This document shows, piece after piece, positions 9,276 through 21,222 of a stretch of DNA of 64,000 nt. The first letter of the stretch is position 1, and each line of letters starts with the position of its first letter. A program made the position numbers and the translations under genes. The stretch is from Penelope pileata. Taxonomy: Eukaryota; Chordata; Aves; Galliformes; Cracidae. Where the stretch lies: positions 24,638 through 88,637 of the forward strand of contig WBMW01005652.1 of assembly GCA_013396635.1 (NCBI GenBank), read 5' to 3'. The notes beneath the pieces were generated by a model. That model saw only the letters and a list, made by a program, of their open reading frames with translations. It was not told where the DNA came from and did not search any database.

Positions 9276-12200
9276 AAAGCTGCTCTGGTGCAGCAGCACC
9301 AAGTGTGGCTCCAGAAGGGTTGGCTGTTTTATTCCCAACACCTGGACCAGCACCCATTTGCATCCAATGGGGAATTCACAGCCCTATTTATAACACACAC
9401 ACACACCCCAACACACCCTAATTTAGGTCAAAACAGCACAGGTGAACTGGAGCCTAGCCGAGTGAGTCTGATCTTTCAGCCTGGAACAAGCAATTCTTCC
9501 TGCCTTGGGGTTTGCATCTGTTTCTCTTGGGTTTGCTCTATCTCAGACCCTGGCTCAAGGCAAAATGAAGTTCAGATACTGGGGGAAGGAAGATAATGGT
9601 TACATTTTTAACATGCTAACAATTCTTCTTTTTGCAAACTCAGAGACAGCAGCAGCCTCCACATATCAGGGAGCGTTTACTTAGTAGCAGGAAGCCTGAA
9701 ACTTGATGCTGTCTCCACGAAAATCCTCAAGTACATTTAACAATGGCCCTTGTTTATAGGCACCAAGCCGTTTGTTTTCCTCCTTTTCCTATAGTGATGC
9801 AACAGCCGCTGCTGAAGAATTTGCTTTCTGAGCCAAAGGCTGCTTTCTGGTGTGTCTCAGGCCACGGATTTTTTGGGTTTATTTCCAGATTTACAGGGAG
9901 CAGATTCTGGCTTCATCTGCTAGGCTCCTTCTGCAGTGTTGGAGGGAGGCTGGCCTCTCTGGGGGGTGATGAATCTTTTTTGGTGTTTGTGTTCAAAGGG
10001 GTGCATAAATGCAACACAAGAACAAGGTTGGGAAGCGAGAACATGGGTTTTCAGTCATTTTCCCTGCTTAAAATTTTGGGTACGACCCCAGCTCTTCAGT
10101 TTCTCTGCAGAAAGTTCATGGAAAGTAGCTCAGTGTCTGCCCACAATGGGAGCTCACCAGTCTCTTGGGGCTTCTGTTTGCATCTGCAGCACAGGTGTCA
10201 CCGTGCTGGGCCCAAACAGGTGTGGGTACGCTCACCTGAGCCCAGGTCATGCCTGGAAGATGTGGTGAAAGAAGCAGCTGACAGGCTGCCAGAGGGGAGT
10301 TTTGGTGGCATAGTGCTCCTACAGCTGGAGCAGGGCTCTGGAGACCCGCAGGCTGCTCTGGGTTTGCCCTGGAGAGCAGAAGAGATGCTCTGTGGGGTCA
10401 GAGCAGGATGGGTCAGTCTGGAGAAGAGGANGATTCTGTGATCCTATGATTCAGCTGGCCCTTGGGCAGAGGCAGGGGCTATTCTGAGCCATCCTCTGTC
10501 ACCCACAGCTCCCTGACCCCCCAGCAACAACTGCTGCTCTGGGGTTGTGACAGGGCCCATCCCTGCCTGGTCCATCAGAATTCTCTTTTTCCTCTGTCCA
10601 TCAATTTGTCTGATCCCTTGGTGATCCCATCTGCCCCCTGCAGCAGCCATTTCCAGACAGTCACTGCCCTCTCCCATTTTTTCACCTATTTTAACGATCC
10701 ACTACTTTCGTTGGCTGCCCTCTAGCTCTTGCATTACGGGATTTGGTGAACACAATTCTGCATTCAGCTGAGTTAATTTTCCAAAGCTTAATTATACCCA
10801 GCACAGTGTCATTGTAGACAGACTGAAGAGTTCTAACCTTTTCAGTCTCTACTCGTAGGGCAATTCAAATACATTATGGCAAGTCACAAGAAGCTTCTTG
10901 TGCATTAGTTCTCAGCTTTGGCATCTGGGAAAACATTCTTGCTAGGGAATAAACTCTCTTAGCTGCTTCTTTCACTCCGATCCCTCCTCTCCAAGAAGTT
11001 CCAGCACATTCATGAGCAAAAAAAAATAAAATAGAATGAGGGAAAGCTCTTGCTGGCAGTGCAGAACCCAGGGACCACAGCTATGCAGGTCTGAACTCAC
11101 CTCTTGAGAGGCCAGAGTCCCTCTAAAAATTATCTGTTTTTTCCCAGAGGAGCTGGGACTCCTGTGACATTTCCAAAGGGTCTCCCATACATAAATAGAT
11201 AAGCACAGGATATGTGTGTGTGTATCTGCAAAGAGCAGGTGCCTTGTGCTGTATGTGCAACACAAAGTGTTGGGAAGAAGACATGGAACAGGGCTTCTCT
11301 GTCCTGTTGTGATCTCTTTGATTCGCAATAAAGAGGGTAGCACAGATAATGAATTACAAAGACTCTGAATTTTGTAAATTATCTGGGAGCAGCACAGGTG
11401 CTGAAGGACAGACCTCCCTGCACGGGGCTTGGAGCCAGGTCTTTAATCAGCTGCTGTCTTCTGAAGGGTTTCAGTGTTTCTTTACACGTGGCTGTTTGCA
11501 GCTATTCCTAGGAGGCTGATAACAGCCGTGGGCAGCAATGATGGCTTGTTACAGTAATCTCCCTGTCCTTCAAGGTTGCAAGTGACATCTTCTGCCTCTC
11601 CTCCAGGCCCACAGGGCATTTTGAGGAGGAATGTGATTACGAAAACAAATTGAAAACTTGTCATCTTGCAGCATCAGATAGGAGAAAGAGCAGAAAATAC
11701 ATCCTACGTGCGCATTTCTGCTGGGTGAAATGCTGGACTGGGCCTCAGAGAACTGGCTTCTTGAATCAGTCACCTCCATAGCATCACTTTTCCTTTCCAC
11801 GGATTTCTTCCTGATCCTTCTTTGTCTTTTCAGACAGCAATTCTTTACGGTGGGGATTACCTCTTGCAAGCACACTTGGTCATGTGTTGTATTGCATAAT
11901 GCCTAATATTGATCAGAACAGCCTAAGCATTCACAAGAAATAGATGAGAGACAGAAGCCCCAGTCATGCCTTAGCTCAGTTTGGGCAGGAAGATCCAATC
12001 TGTAATTTTTCCCTTGGACTTCAGTCAGATCACGTTCATTGAGGGTTCATTCTATACTTCATTACTTGAAAAACGGCCCCGCACACCTCAATCCATCACC
12101 ATATCATGGCTCTGGGTTCCCCGTGACATCAAGGATTTGCTTGAGGACTGTCACGCTGTGAAGGTGGACGCTGCCCAGGGCTGGGATCTGGCACCTGCTC

Positions 12201-13861
12201 TGCATCATCAGACTGCTCAGGGGATGTGGTCAGGGCTTTGTGGAGAATGCTGAGGTTTCACGTTCAGTTATATTGCATATATTCAGTATATATTGTATTT
12301 TCCATAAGGAAAACAACAAAATCCTCCTTATGCAAGATGGAAAGTCTCATTCTCAAGTAGATGGGGAATGTCAACGAGTGCTCTTCTCTGCAAGGGCCGG
12401 TCCATGAACACGCTTATGGCCAACAGGGCTGCTTGGTCAGTGCCAAGTAAAGCAGATGCAGCACAACACCCGCTTGCCCCCAGCACTTGTCTCTCACGTC
12501 CTGTGTGTCTACTGAATGAGAAATCATCGTACCCTTGCTCATAAGCCCATCAGCTGCAGAGAAGCCTGGTGATAAACCCAAGGGAGGCCTGGGTCATGCT
12601 CAGATGGCGTTTAGAGGCGACACATGGCTGCAGGAATCCAACCACACAGATGAGAGCTCAGGTAGCGAGACCCAGAATGAGCCCTACCTTCAGCACAAGG
12701 TTTTGGGGACCCACGTGGTGCTTGTGCTATGAATAAATAAAACGTGCCCCTCGCTACCCATCCACCCAGCAGCTCTCAGCAGCACAAACCCCCTTTTACA
12801 CAGACAGGCAGGAAGGAGCGATCCTTTATCTCGCAGTGAAAGGCCGCATTGTTGGGCCGGATGGCTTCATTACCCCCTTGGGTGCCATTCCGTGCACCAG
12901 AGCTTATGTTCTGCAAAGTGAAAAATGACCTGCTATGTGCGTGCACGCATGCAGACGTGGCTTCTCTCCACCGCTCTGCAGCAAGGCACCAAGCACGCCT
13001 GCTGGGTTACACACCTCGCGAGGGGACAAAGCCCTGCTCTCAGGTGCTGCACGTTTCGGGTTGGCTCCGTATTCCCTCACCTCCTCCAGACAATTAGGAA
13101 CAGGCCTGCAGCAGTGCACCATGCTCCGAGAAACCCAGAAAAGCCTCTGCCAATCCCCCAGTGACCCCGCGACCCGGAGGTAACATCCACACTGAGCTGT
13201 TTTTAAGACAAACAGAAGGAAATACTTAGGTGTAAAATTACTTGGCAGAAGCCGACCCGTTTCCTTTTTTGACAGGGGCAAAACAAATAGAATAATCATC
13301 CGTGATCCTGAAAATCTCAGCCACCCACTAAGAGACAAGGGGGGCTGAGTGCTCCCTTTGGATGGGACTCTGTGTCCTGTTGACCTGGAGAGGCAGGGCT
13401 GCCCTGAGGCTCTCCTCTGCCGTGCAGCCAAGTGCACAGGAGGACCCAGCCTGGCTCCTCTTGCCTCCCCATCACCCTCGTATCAGGATCCTCCTTCCCT
13501 GCAGAGCTCCCTCCAGGGACTTTCTGCAGGCCATAGGGGCTGGAAATCCAAGGAAATGGGATGGAATCCCGTCCAGCTGCCCTGAGATCCTCTGTGGTTG
13601 TGCTTAAAGGATTCTGGGCAATGCAAATTCTTCAGTTTCCCTACTACAAGTTATACGGAAGCACCAGAGGCCCAGCAGAGCCTACATGCAATGACAGATT
13701 TGCAAGGGTGGCAGCCCTCATTTTGGTTGTTCCATGGGAGCTCTACATCCTCCCCATGACCCTGCAGGGACGAGGACACAACGCAGGGAACAGCTTGGGA
13801 GATGTTCATCACTCTTTGGCGTTTGAAGTCTCATGATTTGAGTGACGTAGGACACTAAGGC
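9276..13861. other. Long noncoding stretch with little structure
   Basis: A short CA repeat lies at 9393-9407 and an N at 10431. ATTCTGTGATCCTATGATTC at 10433-10452 could be an isolated CR1 tail, but the sequence before it does not align. An AT-rich block at 10760-10880 and a TATATT-rich spot at 12260-12305 are unremarkable. The longest open frame of the window (9743 to 10441, plus) lies here and runs into the N. It has no recognisable domain and is overlapped by other frames, so I do not call it. Confidence 0.45.
9393..9407. repeat. Short CA microsatellite
   Basis: There are about seven ACs, followed by an imperfect CCCAACACACCC extension. Confidence 0.8.
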
Positions 13862-14120
13862 CAAGGACAAAAGGTAATGACCTCCAGTTGCATCAGGGGA
13901 GGCTCAGGCCGGATGTTTGGAACAATTTGTTCTCCAAAAGAGTGATGATGCACTGTCACAGCTGCCCAGGGAGTGGTGGAGTCACCGTCCCTGGAGGTGT
14001 TCGTGAAACATGGGGATGTGGCACTTGGGGACATGGTTCAGTGGGCATGGGAGGATGGGCTGGGGTTGGGCTTGGTGACCTTGGAGGTCTGTTCCAACCT
14101 TAATGATTCTATGATTCTAG
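13862..14120 (+). mobile_element. CR1 LINE 3' end
   Basis: The sense CR1 3' noncoding region is present in order: GACAAAAGGTAATGACCTC, GCATCAGGGGAGGCTCAGG, CAGCTGCCCAGGGAGTGGTG, TCACCGTCCCTGGAGGTG, GGGGACATGGTTCAGTGGGC, GGACTTGGTGACC-like, and TTCCAACCTTAATGATTC with two ATTCTATG-type tail repeats. The 5' truncation is typical of CR1 insertion. The subfamily has the block GGGCATGGGAGGATGGGCTG. Confidence 0.92.
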
Positions 14121-15126
14121 ACAGGCTTCTCCAGTAAGTGGAGGGAGAAGGACATCTTTAGAGGGTGTCTAGCTCACCCCAAGGTCTGCATCAAAGACAA
14201 CCAAGAAGAATTCCCCCCTTAACCGTCCCAGCAGGTAAACTGGAGGCTGTTCTCTCCATGGAGCTGGAGAGAATAGAAGAGGCTGAAGATACCTGAACAG
14301 CCCTCAAATCTTTGCTTGCTTAGGGATTGTTGCCACCAATTCCAATTTCCTTACAGATTTTGTCTTATTCCTCACGGAAAACAGTCAGTGTGCGGTATAG
14401 GGAGGTGGTACAGCAGCCTGTGCAGTGCAATGCAGCTGGTGCCCAGGGGCCACAGGCTGCAGGCAGTGCCAGGGCACTGCTCAGCCCTGCAGCGAGGAAA
14501 TCGGGCTCTGTCTGCAGCAGGACCCGTCTGCATCTCTTGGGATGCCGTAAGGAAACAGCAGCAAAGCACAGAGGTGCACTGCTCGTGCAGCATCCCTGCA
14601 TGAACAGCGTCACTTCTAATTCCCGTGTCCTTTCTCCCAGCTGACACTTTTCTTCCCCTCCTGCCCCCCACTGCTCTCCCAGAACTGGGAGATAAAAAAG
14701 CAAAAGGGAAAAACAAACAACAAACAAACAAAACCCACAAAAAAAGCTCTTCTCTATACCACGAACTGGGGGAAGCAGTGCACTAAACACTGTTGGTTAA
14801 GGAAAAAATTGTTCTCATTACACAGCAAACATTCTAGCAAAGACACAGATTCGACAGCTCACTTAAATTCCACAGAGGCTGAAAGTTTAAGTGTAACTTA
14901 AATGCCTTTTATAAACATATTAAGAAAATAATTTGATTGTTTTGAATATTTTTTGAATAGTTGATTATTTTCCTTTTGTTTCTTTAACGTGACCATCTTG
15001 ATTTTCCAGGTGCTGACACACTTAACAGTGACAACAAAAAAAAAAAAAAAAAAAATAAAAAAATTAATTTTNNNNNNNNNNNNNNNGACTAAAATATTCA
15101 TTTCTAGCAGCATGTCTGCCAGCATT
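14121..15126. other. Noncoding stretch ending in poly-A and an assembly gap
   Basis: Nothing is recognised before 15036. A run of 20 A (15036-15055) is followed by an AT-rich bit and 15 N (15072-15086). The gap is short and lies beside the homopolymer. Confidence 0.6.
15036..15086. other. Poly-A run followed by a 15-base gap
   Basis: A 20-base A run at 15036-15055 is followed by N at 15072-15086. The true length of the missing sequence is unknown. Confidence 0.9.
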
Positions 15127-15212
15127 TCATAGAATTATAGAATCATAGAAACACAAGGTTGGAAAGGACCTACAAGATCATCTAGTCCAACCATCCTACC
15201 ACCAAGCTCCAC
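15127..15212 (-). mobile_element. CR1 LINE 3' end
   Basis: TCATAGAATTATAGAATCAT, then ACACAAGGTTGGAAAGGACC and ACAAGATCATCTAGTCCAAC identify the antisense 3' end. Similarity fades after CATCCTACCACCAAGC. Confidence 0.9.
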
Positions 15213-18200
15213 CTTCAGATATTCTCCATGCAAATTGCCCCACTGCTATGCCCTATGTTCCCTCCTGATGTTTTTCAGGCTGATGTAAGTATTTAGCTTG
15301 TGGTTTATCTTCCCTCCCCATGGGGTAAGGGAACAAATACTGGAAAGTCAAACACAGCAATCTCTAAACAGAAAATATCAGGTAACATTTTAGCCATTGG
15401 TGCAGGAACTCCTGCCATCGAATGGCTCTCCAACCTAATTTAAACAGAGAGAAGCTGTATCAGTAGCTTTAAATAAATGAGAAGTAGTGTCAGTAGGTAA
15501 GATGCTGAAGTACAGACGTCTGCAGCTGTGGGAGTCACTCTGAACTCCTTTTCAGACCAATGGAGAAGAATCTACACCTTCACCAATCGAGAGAGCTCAT
15601 CCTAGATCGATTTGCAAGCAGGTAACATGAGTCACAGTCTAGAAGGACGTACAGTTTCTTGTAGTAAGTAAAGGAATTTTAAGGTAAATTACTCAAATGT
15701 GTTATCATTAAAGCAATCCCAAGTATTGCAAGTTATCACTGCATTGCTGCTCTCAATACCTGACCCTGCTCAGCGAGCAGGGAGGGATGCAGGTGGGATG
15801 TTCAGCTCTGTCATGGTAAAGGGTAACCTTAAAAATCATAAACTTTTTTTAAACTTTAAAAACTTTCTTCATTTTGTTGAAGTTCTGCATGCTCTGACCA
15901 CACACAGGACACCAGGAGGACAAGGCTGCTGTGCTTTCTCTTCTCCAGCCACCTTGCAAGGCACCTTACTCTCCAAAGAACTACACCAGCCTAAGTCTGG
16001 AGCAAGGTGGACAGCACACATTCCAGCTAATCTGAGAAAATAAACAGGGAATAGGTTTGGTCAGAAATCATCTTATAATAATTCAGATGATGATATATAC
16101 ACTTTTTTTTTTTTTTGCTATTGGCTTTTCAGTGGAAGTATAATTGATTAATAAGAAGAAATGGTGGATATTTTTTTTGCCTTAGGAAAAATAAAGTTTT
16201 CTTTCCACTTGTACCTGCGATAATAAAACCCTTCATCAGGATAACCATAACTTTTTGGAAGGACAACCACCATCTGCCTTGAGTCAGATGAGTCAGCCTG
16301 GAACAAGACCAGCGGGGAAAGAACTCAGATGCTCTCTGTATACAGTGGCAACTTCTGAAGACCGAAGTTGCTTGTAGGTTTAGGAATCCAAAAAGGAAAC
16401 ATCCTGGTTTCACCAGAAGCAAAAAGTGTTCCTTCCAAAGTCATCCTCGGGCAACGCTGGGGACGTGTTGGGGAATTCCCCGTCGTTTCACAATTCTGGA
16501 GAAAGCTGGGCCAGCAGCCAGTAGCAATTTACACTGAGGGTCTTTGATTGCTTCGATTTCAGCAGTTTCCATGCTTCTCTTCATGCACGGTGGAGGAGAA
16601 AGCTCAGTGAGCCATCCTTGCTCAAAAGGACGCTCAGGCAGCATCTCCTTCAGGGGCTGATGTTGTCACCCACACGCAGCTGGTACCACTCGGGGTGCAC
16701 AGGGTTGGCAGACTTCAGGCAAGGTGTGAGAGCTTCGTGCCTTTCCAGGGCTGCGTTTGGAGGCTGTTGGTTGGACAACTCTTCCAGCACCTCGAATGCA
16801 GCCGGTAACTCGCACGTAAGCAACCGAATTAATCCCTCCTATGAAGACCAGGTGTAAAGAGCAGAGTGCTGAAGAAGCTTTAAAACTAAGGTTGTTGATT
16901 TTACAGGGGAAAAAAAAAAAGAAAAAGAACAAACAGCTGAACAGAGTAGAGTCTACTAACACGTGGACATCAGTGCTGAACTCCAAGTCCCAGTGGTTTT
17001 TAAAAATAGATTATCCAAACACCTGTGAGGCCTCCAGTGCACAGCTGATCCTCCCTCCAGAAAGGAGGAGAAGCCAAGTGACCTCTCAGAGGCCTTACCA
17101 GGCGTCTGTGTGATTCCTACAGCAGGTCTGTGGCTCCAACCGTGACCAGAAATAGGAATGCCAATGTCACGGGACGGAGTTTCTGTACTTCTTGGAGTTA
17201 CTGTGTTAAATTGGAGCAACGCTGACATCAGAAACGAAACAAAGGCAATGCTGAGAGGGGACTGGCAAGATCGCTGGACCAACCATGGAAACAAAAGGAA
17301 ATGCCAAAATCCAGACTGCCTTTCTCTTTCCTAGACTAAACCACTTCTTCTCCTTGGTCTTTAAGGACTATGTTGTATCACCCATATAGATTCTCTTCTG
17401 TCTTTCTTCCCATCTTTCCCTGACAGGACCCTGCCCCACTGAGTGCACAACATGTGCTAATTCGGCTACCAGAACCAGAGTGGAAGAGCTGCTTACGTGT
17501 CGTACCGAGCTTCACTTTGTTTATATGTCCCAGGACAGCATGACAGCAGAACATCGCTGACTCACATCGACAGCGTGACTCACTGCAAACCCCGGGCTGT
17601 CCCTAGCTAGCCTTCCTTTTCAGGCTGCTGCACCTCACCTAGCCATGGGTCACTGTGTTTGTGTCCACGCACCAGCATCCTATTTTTCCAGACTGTTTCT
17701 CCCGTTTGCAGTTTGCTTTGGATTCTCTTCCAGCCTGCTGGCAAGCCCCTTCCTGCCCAGCCCTGGCCAGTGCCACCTACGCATCTGATAAGCAAAGTCT
17801 GTATTTCTTCACGCAGGTCACCAAGGGAGAGTGCACCAAATTGACCCAGAGCACTGGAGAACTCAGTGCTGGGAGCCTCCTGCTCTGGGAACAAGCCATC
17901 CCTCGCTTTTCTCCTGCACAGATTTCTCTTACTTCACCCAGCAGAGCTGCTGACACCAGTGGGTGTTCTCCTCTCTTAGGACCAGCACAGGAAGGGGATG
18001 GGGGGCTCAGCCAGGAGACAGCAGAATAGTTAAAGGAGTCAGGGAAAGATGACACCGAGTGGCTTTGGCAGGGAACATTCCAAGTGAAAACACTTCCCTA
18101 TGACCACAGTGACATCCGTTATAAGACGATAACAAACCCGCTTCATAGCACCATCAAACTGTTTCTCCAGAAATCCTCTCAGCTGGTTGATGTAAGCTGT

Positions 18201-18639
18201 TTTCCTATGGGAACAGCAGGCATGAGATTTGTAAGGCAAAAGCCATCGTGGCTTGCTCCTTAAACTTCAAAGCCCTGCTTCAAGAAGAAATAGTGTTCAG
18301 ATTAAAAAACAACCAACCAAAAAAAATGCCTAGAGTTTCTGAATTTCTGGCCCAAAGCCCCTTTTTTTATTCTTCAAAAGTGATTAAACTTTTCTGTTTG
18401 GAAAATTTAAAGAAAAGAACAACAACAACAACAACAACAGTAACCCCACCAGCACCACTATCCTCACATTCTCTCCCAGAAGAAGGAAAAAGAGAAGGAA
18501 ATAAATAAATAAAATAAGGCAACACCAGTAGGCTGGAATAGAGTGAGATTTTGTTCTTCCTGGTCATGTTGAAGTTTTAAAAAGTAGAATGTAGAGAGTG
18601 AATAATTCCCAACACGACTAAGTGTGCCTGTAGCTTTCC
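15213..18639. other. Long noncoding stretch, nothing recognised apart from simple runs
   Basis: Poly-T lies at 16103-16116, poly-A at 16910-16920, and an AAC trinucleotide repeat at 18418-18439 followed by AAATAAATAAAT near 18500. No repeat family or gene was recognised. Short open frames on both strands have no domain. Confidence 0.45.
18418..18439. repeat. AAC trinucleotide microsatellite
   Basis: There are about seven perfect AAC units. Confidence 0.9.
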
Positions 18640-18893
18640 TGGGAAAGCACAGTGGCTACAAGGGAGCAGCCCTACCTAAACAGGAATCGCTGCAGTAAGC
18701 TTGCACCCTTGGTGGGAGAGGTTCAGGTCAGGGAATACTTGAACCAACTGGACATTCATAGGATGCACCCAGCAGCGCTGAGGGGGCTGAAAGATGTGAT
18801 TGTGAGGCCACTTTTTGTAACCTTTGGTTGGTCATAGCAACTGGGAGAGGCTCCTGAAAGTTGGAGGAGCTGTGGTGGTGTCAACTAGGCCAT
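18640..18893 (+). mobile_element. CR1 LINE ORF2 fragment, start of reverse transcriptase domain
   Basis: Translated on the plus strand, GEVQVREYLNQLDIH is followed directly by RMHPAALRGLKDVIVRPLF and then, after a frame slip, by QLGEAPESW. These match the CR1 ORF2 segment EDQVRDYLxxLDIHKSMGPDGMHPRVLRELADVIARPLSIIF...SWxxGEVPEDWK. The KSMGPDG block is deleted. The piece lacks the catalytic core and is dead. Its ends are approximate. Confidence 0.75.
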
Positions 18894-19006
18894 CAGCTTC
18901 AAGCAGAAATCTCAACTACTGTTGAGGTACTGTGGTACCTACAGTCCAGAGACCAATTCAGATCGTGTTTTCCTGGCCACCAGATTCTGAAATCCATAGA
19001 AAAAGA

Positions 19007-19100
19007 CATAGAATCATAGAATGGTTCGGGTTGGAAGGGACCTTAGAGATCATCTTGTTCCAACCCCCCTGCCATGGGCAAGGACACCTCCCACTAGGGG
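19007..19100 (-). mobile_element. CR1 LINE 3' end
   Basis: ACATAGAATCATAGAATGGT, then GGGTTGGAAGGGACCTTAGA, GATCATCTTGTTCCAACC, CCCTGCCATGGGCAAGGACA and CCTCCCACTAG form a clear antisense CR1 3' end. It stops at a small tandem repeat. It lies on the same strand as the CR1 endonuclease piece at 20.0-20.9 kb and in the expected order, so both may derive from one insertion. Confidence 0.93.
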
Positions 19101-19103
19101 AGG

Positions 19104-19145
19104 TATATCCAAAAATAAATATATCCAAAAATAAATATCCAAAAT
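19104..19145. repeat. 16-bp tandem repeat, 2.6 copies
   Basis: The unit TATATCCAAAAATAAA occurs exactly twice (19104-19119, 19120-19135) and then partially. It sits exactly where the CR1 3' end loses similarity. Confidence 0.85.
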
Positions 19146-20039
19146 TCCTATGGCACTTCCACTGCAGGTGCTTCACACCTTTGTCATCTGGGCTACCTGC
19201 TCCACGTGAACTTGCTCCTAGGAGCAGGCTGAACTAGATGGTTTCTGCAGGTCTCTCCCAGTCTACATCGGTCTGCATTTCCTCCACCAGTGGCTATATG
19301 GGAAGGCAGAGCCATTTGTGTTTAGCAGAGGAAGACTGAACACAGCGTCAGCTCTTTCAAGGCTCTCTTCCTTGTCTTGGAATCCATCTCCTTCATGTTT
19401 CCTTCCTTTCTCTTTCATGTTTCTCCTTCTTTTCAATGAAAAACGGCAGTGCAGCAGATCAGAAGGTACCAGCCTTCCACTGGAAGATGCCATCCACTGG
19501 AGAAGCTCAACATTCTCCTATGGGGAAAACTTACATAGCCCCATCTGGGCCTGAGTTAAAGCAAACTGCCATCTCCCAGAGTCTGTATGATAGGTGCTGG
19601 AAAACAGCCCAACCTGCAAAGCACAGACCTGATCCCAGTTTTACCATGGTTTTGCCATTAGAGGCAGAATAGTTAGGAATGTCTCAACTTACAGTTGCCT
19701 GAAACTTTTCACTTGAAAGTCTTGATTTCAGCTACTTAGTGTGATCAAAAATGAAGCAAAAGGCTGCAATGCAGGACGTATGCCACAGGCTGGATTTTCC
19801 TGAGTACTTCAGGCAAAATAGTTCAGCCAAAACAGCTTCTGAGAACAAGGCTGGGGTGGAAATACGTTGTTTTACCTATGGTAAATGGCTCTGGGAGCAT
19901 CCTCCCTTTGGAAATCTGCAGCAGGTCTTTGACTTAAGACAGATCCTCAACGTTTACCAGGGAGCACCTTGCTAAATCTCCCTGTTGCAGATGTGTCTTT
20001 TGGCACCAGTGAACGAATTTTCCCAGATTTGGTTGCAGA
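19146..20039. other. Noncoding stretch between CR1 pieces
   Basis: Positions 19220-19262 (GGCTGAACTAGATGG, GCAGGTCTCTCCCAGTCTAC) could be a worn plus-strand CR1-type 3' end, but no tail is present. The rest is unrecognised. It may include the unreadable middle of a decayed minus-strand CR1. Confidence 0.4.
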
Positions 20040-20945
20040 GCATGTGTGCACTCAACAAAGCCTTGCAATAGATGTGCAGTTAATTTCCTGGCCAGATTTA
20101 ATCGGGACTTCAGCTTTCTTAACCTGATCCCTGTCTGCTCAGACCATGACTCTATTCCCACACGCTACCTGTTCTTGCTTCCACCCTCTGTAGGCTTCCT
20201 TTTTTGTGTTGAGTTTCTCCAGGAACCCCTTGTTCATCCATACAGGTCTCCTGGCATTTTTGCCTGACTTCCTCTTTGCTAGGATGCATCGCTCCTGGGC
20301 TTGGAGGAAGCGACCCTTGAACATGAACCAGCTTTCCTGGCCCCCTCTTTCCTCCAGGTCTTTATCCCACAGTACCCTACCAAGCAGATCCCCAAAGAGG
20401 CCAAAATCTGCTCTCCTGAAGTCCAGGGCAGTGAGCTTTCTGTGCATCCTGCTCACTGCCCTAAGGATCTTGGACTCCACCTTTTCATGGTCACTGCAGC
20501 CAAGGCTGCCTCTGAGCTTCACATTCCCCAGCAGCCTCTCCTGGTTGGTGAGAACGAGGTCCAGCCCAGCACCTCTTCTCACTTGGAGAAGGAAGTTACC
20601 ATCAATGTATTCCAGGAGCCTCCTGGATTGCTTATGCCCTGCTATCTCATCCCTCTAACAGATACCGGGGGTGTTGAGGTCCTCCATGAAGACCAGGGCT
20701 TATGAGCATGTGGCTGCTCCTTTCTGTCTACAGAGACCCTCACCTGCTTGGTCTCCCTGGCTGGGTGGCCTGGAGCAGATTCATGCTATCCTGCCACCCG
20801 TCCTTGCCCTCCTTTTAATTCTGACCCATCAACTCTGTCAGCTCCTAACCCATCCTCCATGCACTCCAGCTGGTCACTGACATAAAGGGCAACACCCCCT
20901 CACTGTATCCTCTTCCTATGTCTGTAAATACCTGAAACGATGGGG
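20040..20945 (-). mobile_element. CR1 LINE ORF2 remnant, endonuclease domain and linker
   Basis: The reverse complement encodes successive CR1 ORF2 blocks. These are RKRIQ..GGVALYVSDQLECME, a region like SxLVRIKG, LVFMEDLNTPGIC (family VLMGDFNHPDICW), DEIAGHKQSRRLLEYIDGNF, RRGAGLDLVLTNQERLLG, KLRGSLGCSDHEKVE (the SDH block that ends the APE-type endonuclease), KLTALDFRRADFGLFGDLLG, RRPVWMNKGFLEKL and, after a frameshift near 20150, LKSRLNLARK. The endonuclease nicks target DNA in active elements. This copy is dead: it has an in-frame stop at 20655-20657, a GDFN-to-EDLN change, a deletion of about five residues before RRGAG, and other stops and frameshifts. The 147-codon minus frame at 20139-20582 is its best-preserved part. 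Confidence 0.88.
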
Positions 20946-21013
20946 CAAAGAGCACAGAGCCTGGCTGTCATCCCAGTGGTGCCCAGACAAGAGGCAGAGA
21001 GCACTTGGGACAG

Positions 21014-21222
21014 GGGAGGTTCCATCTGAACATCACTTCTGCACTTCTGCACTGTGCAGGTGCCAGAGCACTGTCACAGGGACCCAGAGAGGTTGCGGAG
21101 ATCCTTTGGAGATCTCCAAAAGTCACACGGACATGGTCCTGGGCAAGCAGCTCTGGGTGGAGCAGATGGCCTCCAGAGGTCCCTTCCAGCTGTAATCAAT
21201 TCTGTCATTCTGACAGCAAGCA
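21014..21222 (+). mobile_element. CR1 LINE 3' end
   Basis: GGGGAGGTTCCATCTGAACAT, CAGAGCACTGTCACAGGGAC, CCAGAGAGGTTGCGGAG, GGACATGGTCCTGGGCAAGC, CAGCTCTGGGTGGAG, GATGGCCTCCAGAGGTCCC and TTCCAGCTG...ATTCTGTCATTCTGAC follow the sense CR1 3' region. It lies about 70 bases beyond the minus-strand CR1 endonuclease piece, in opposite orientation. Confidence 0.85.

Noticed and set aside
9743..10441. Longest open frame, 232 codons, plus strand
   Set aside because: It runs into an N, has no recognisable domain, is overlapped by a second plus frame, and has no supporting splice or promoter context.
10433..10452. Possible CR1 tail ATTCTGTGATCCTATGATTC
   Set aside because: The sequence before it, past an N, does not align to the CR1 3' region.
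12904..13437. 177-codon minus frame
   Set aside because: No recognisable family, and three plus frames overlap it.
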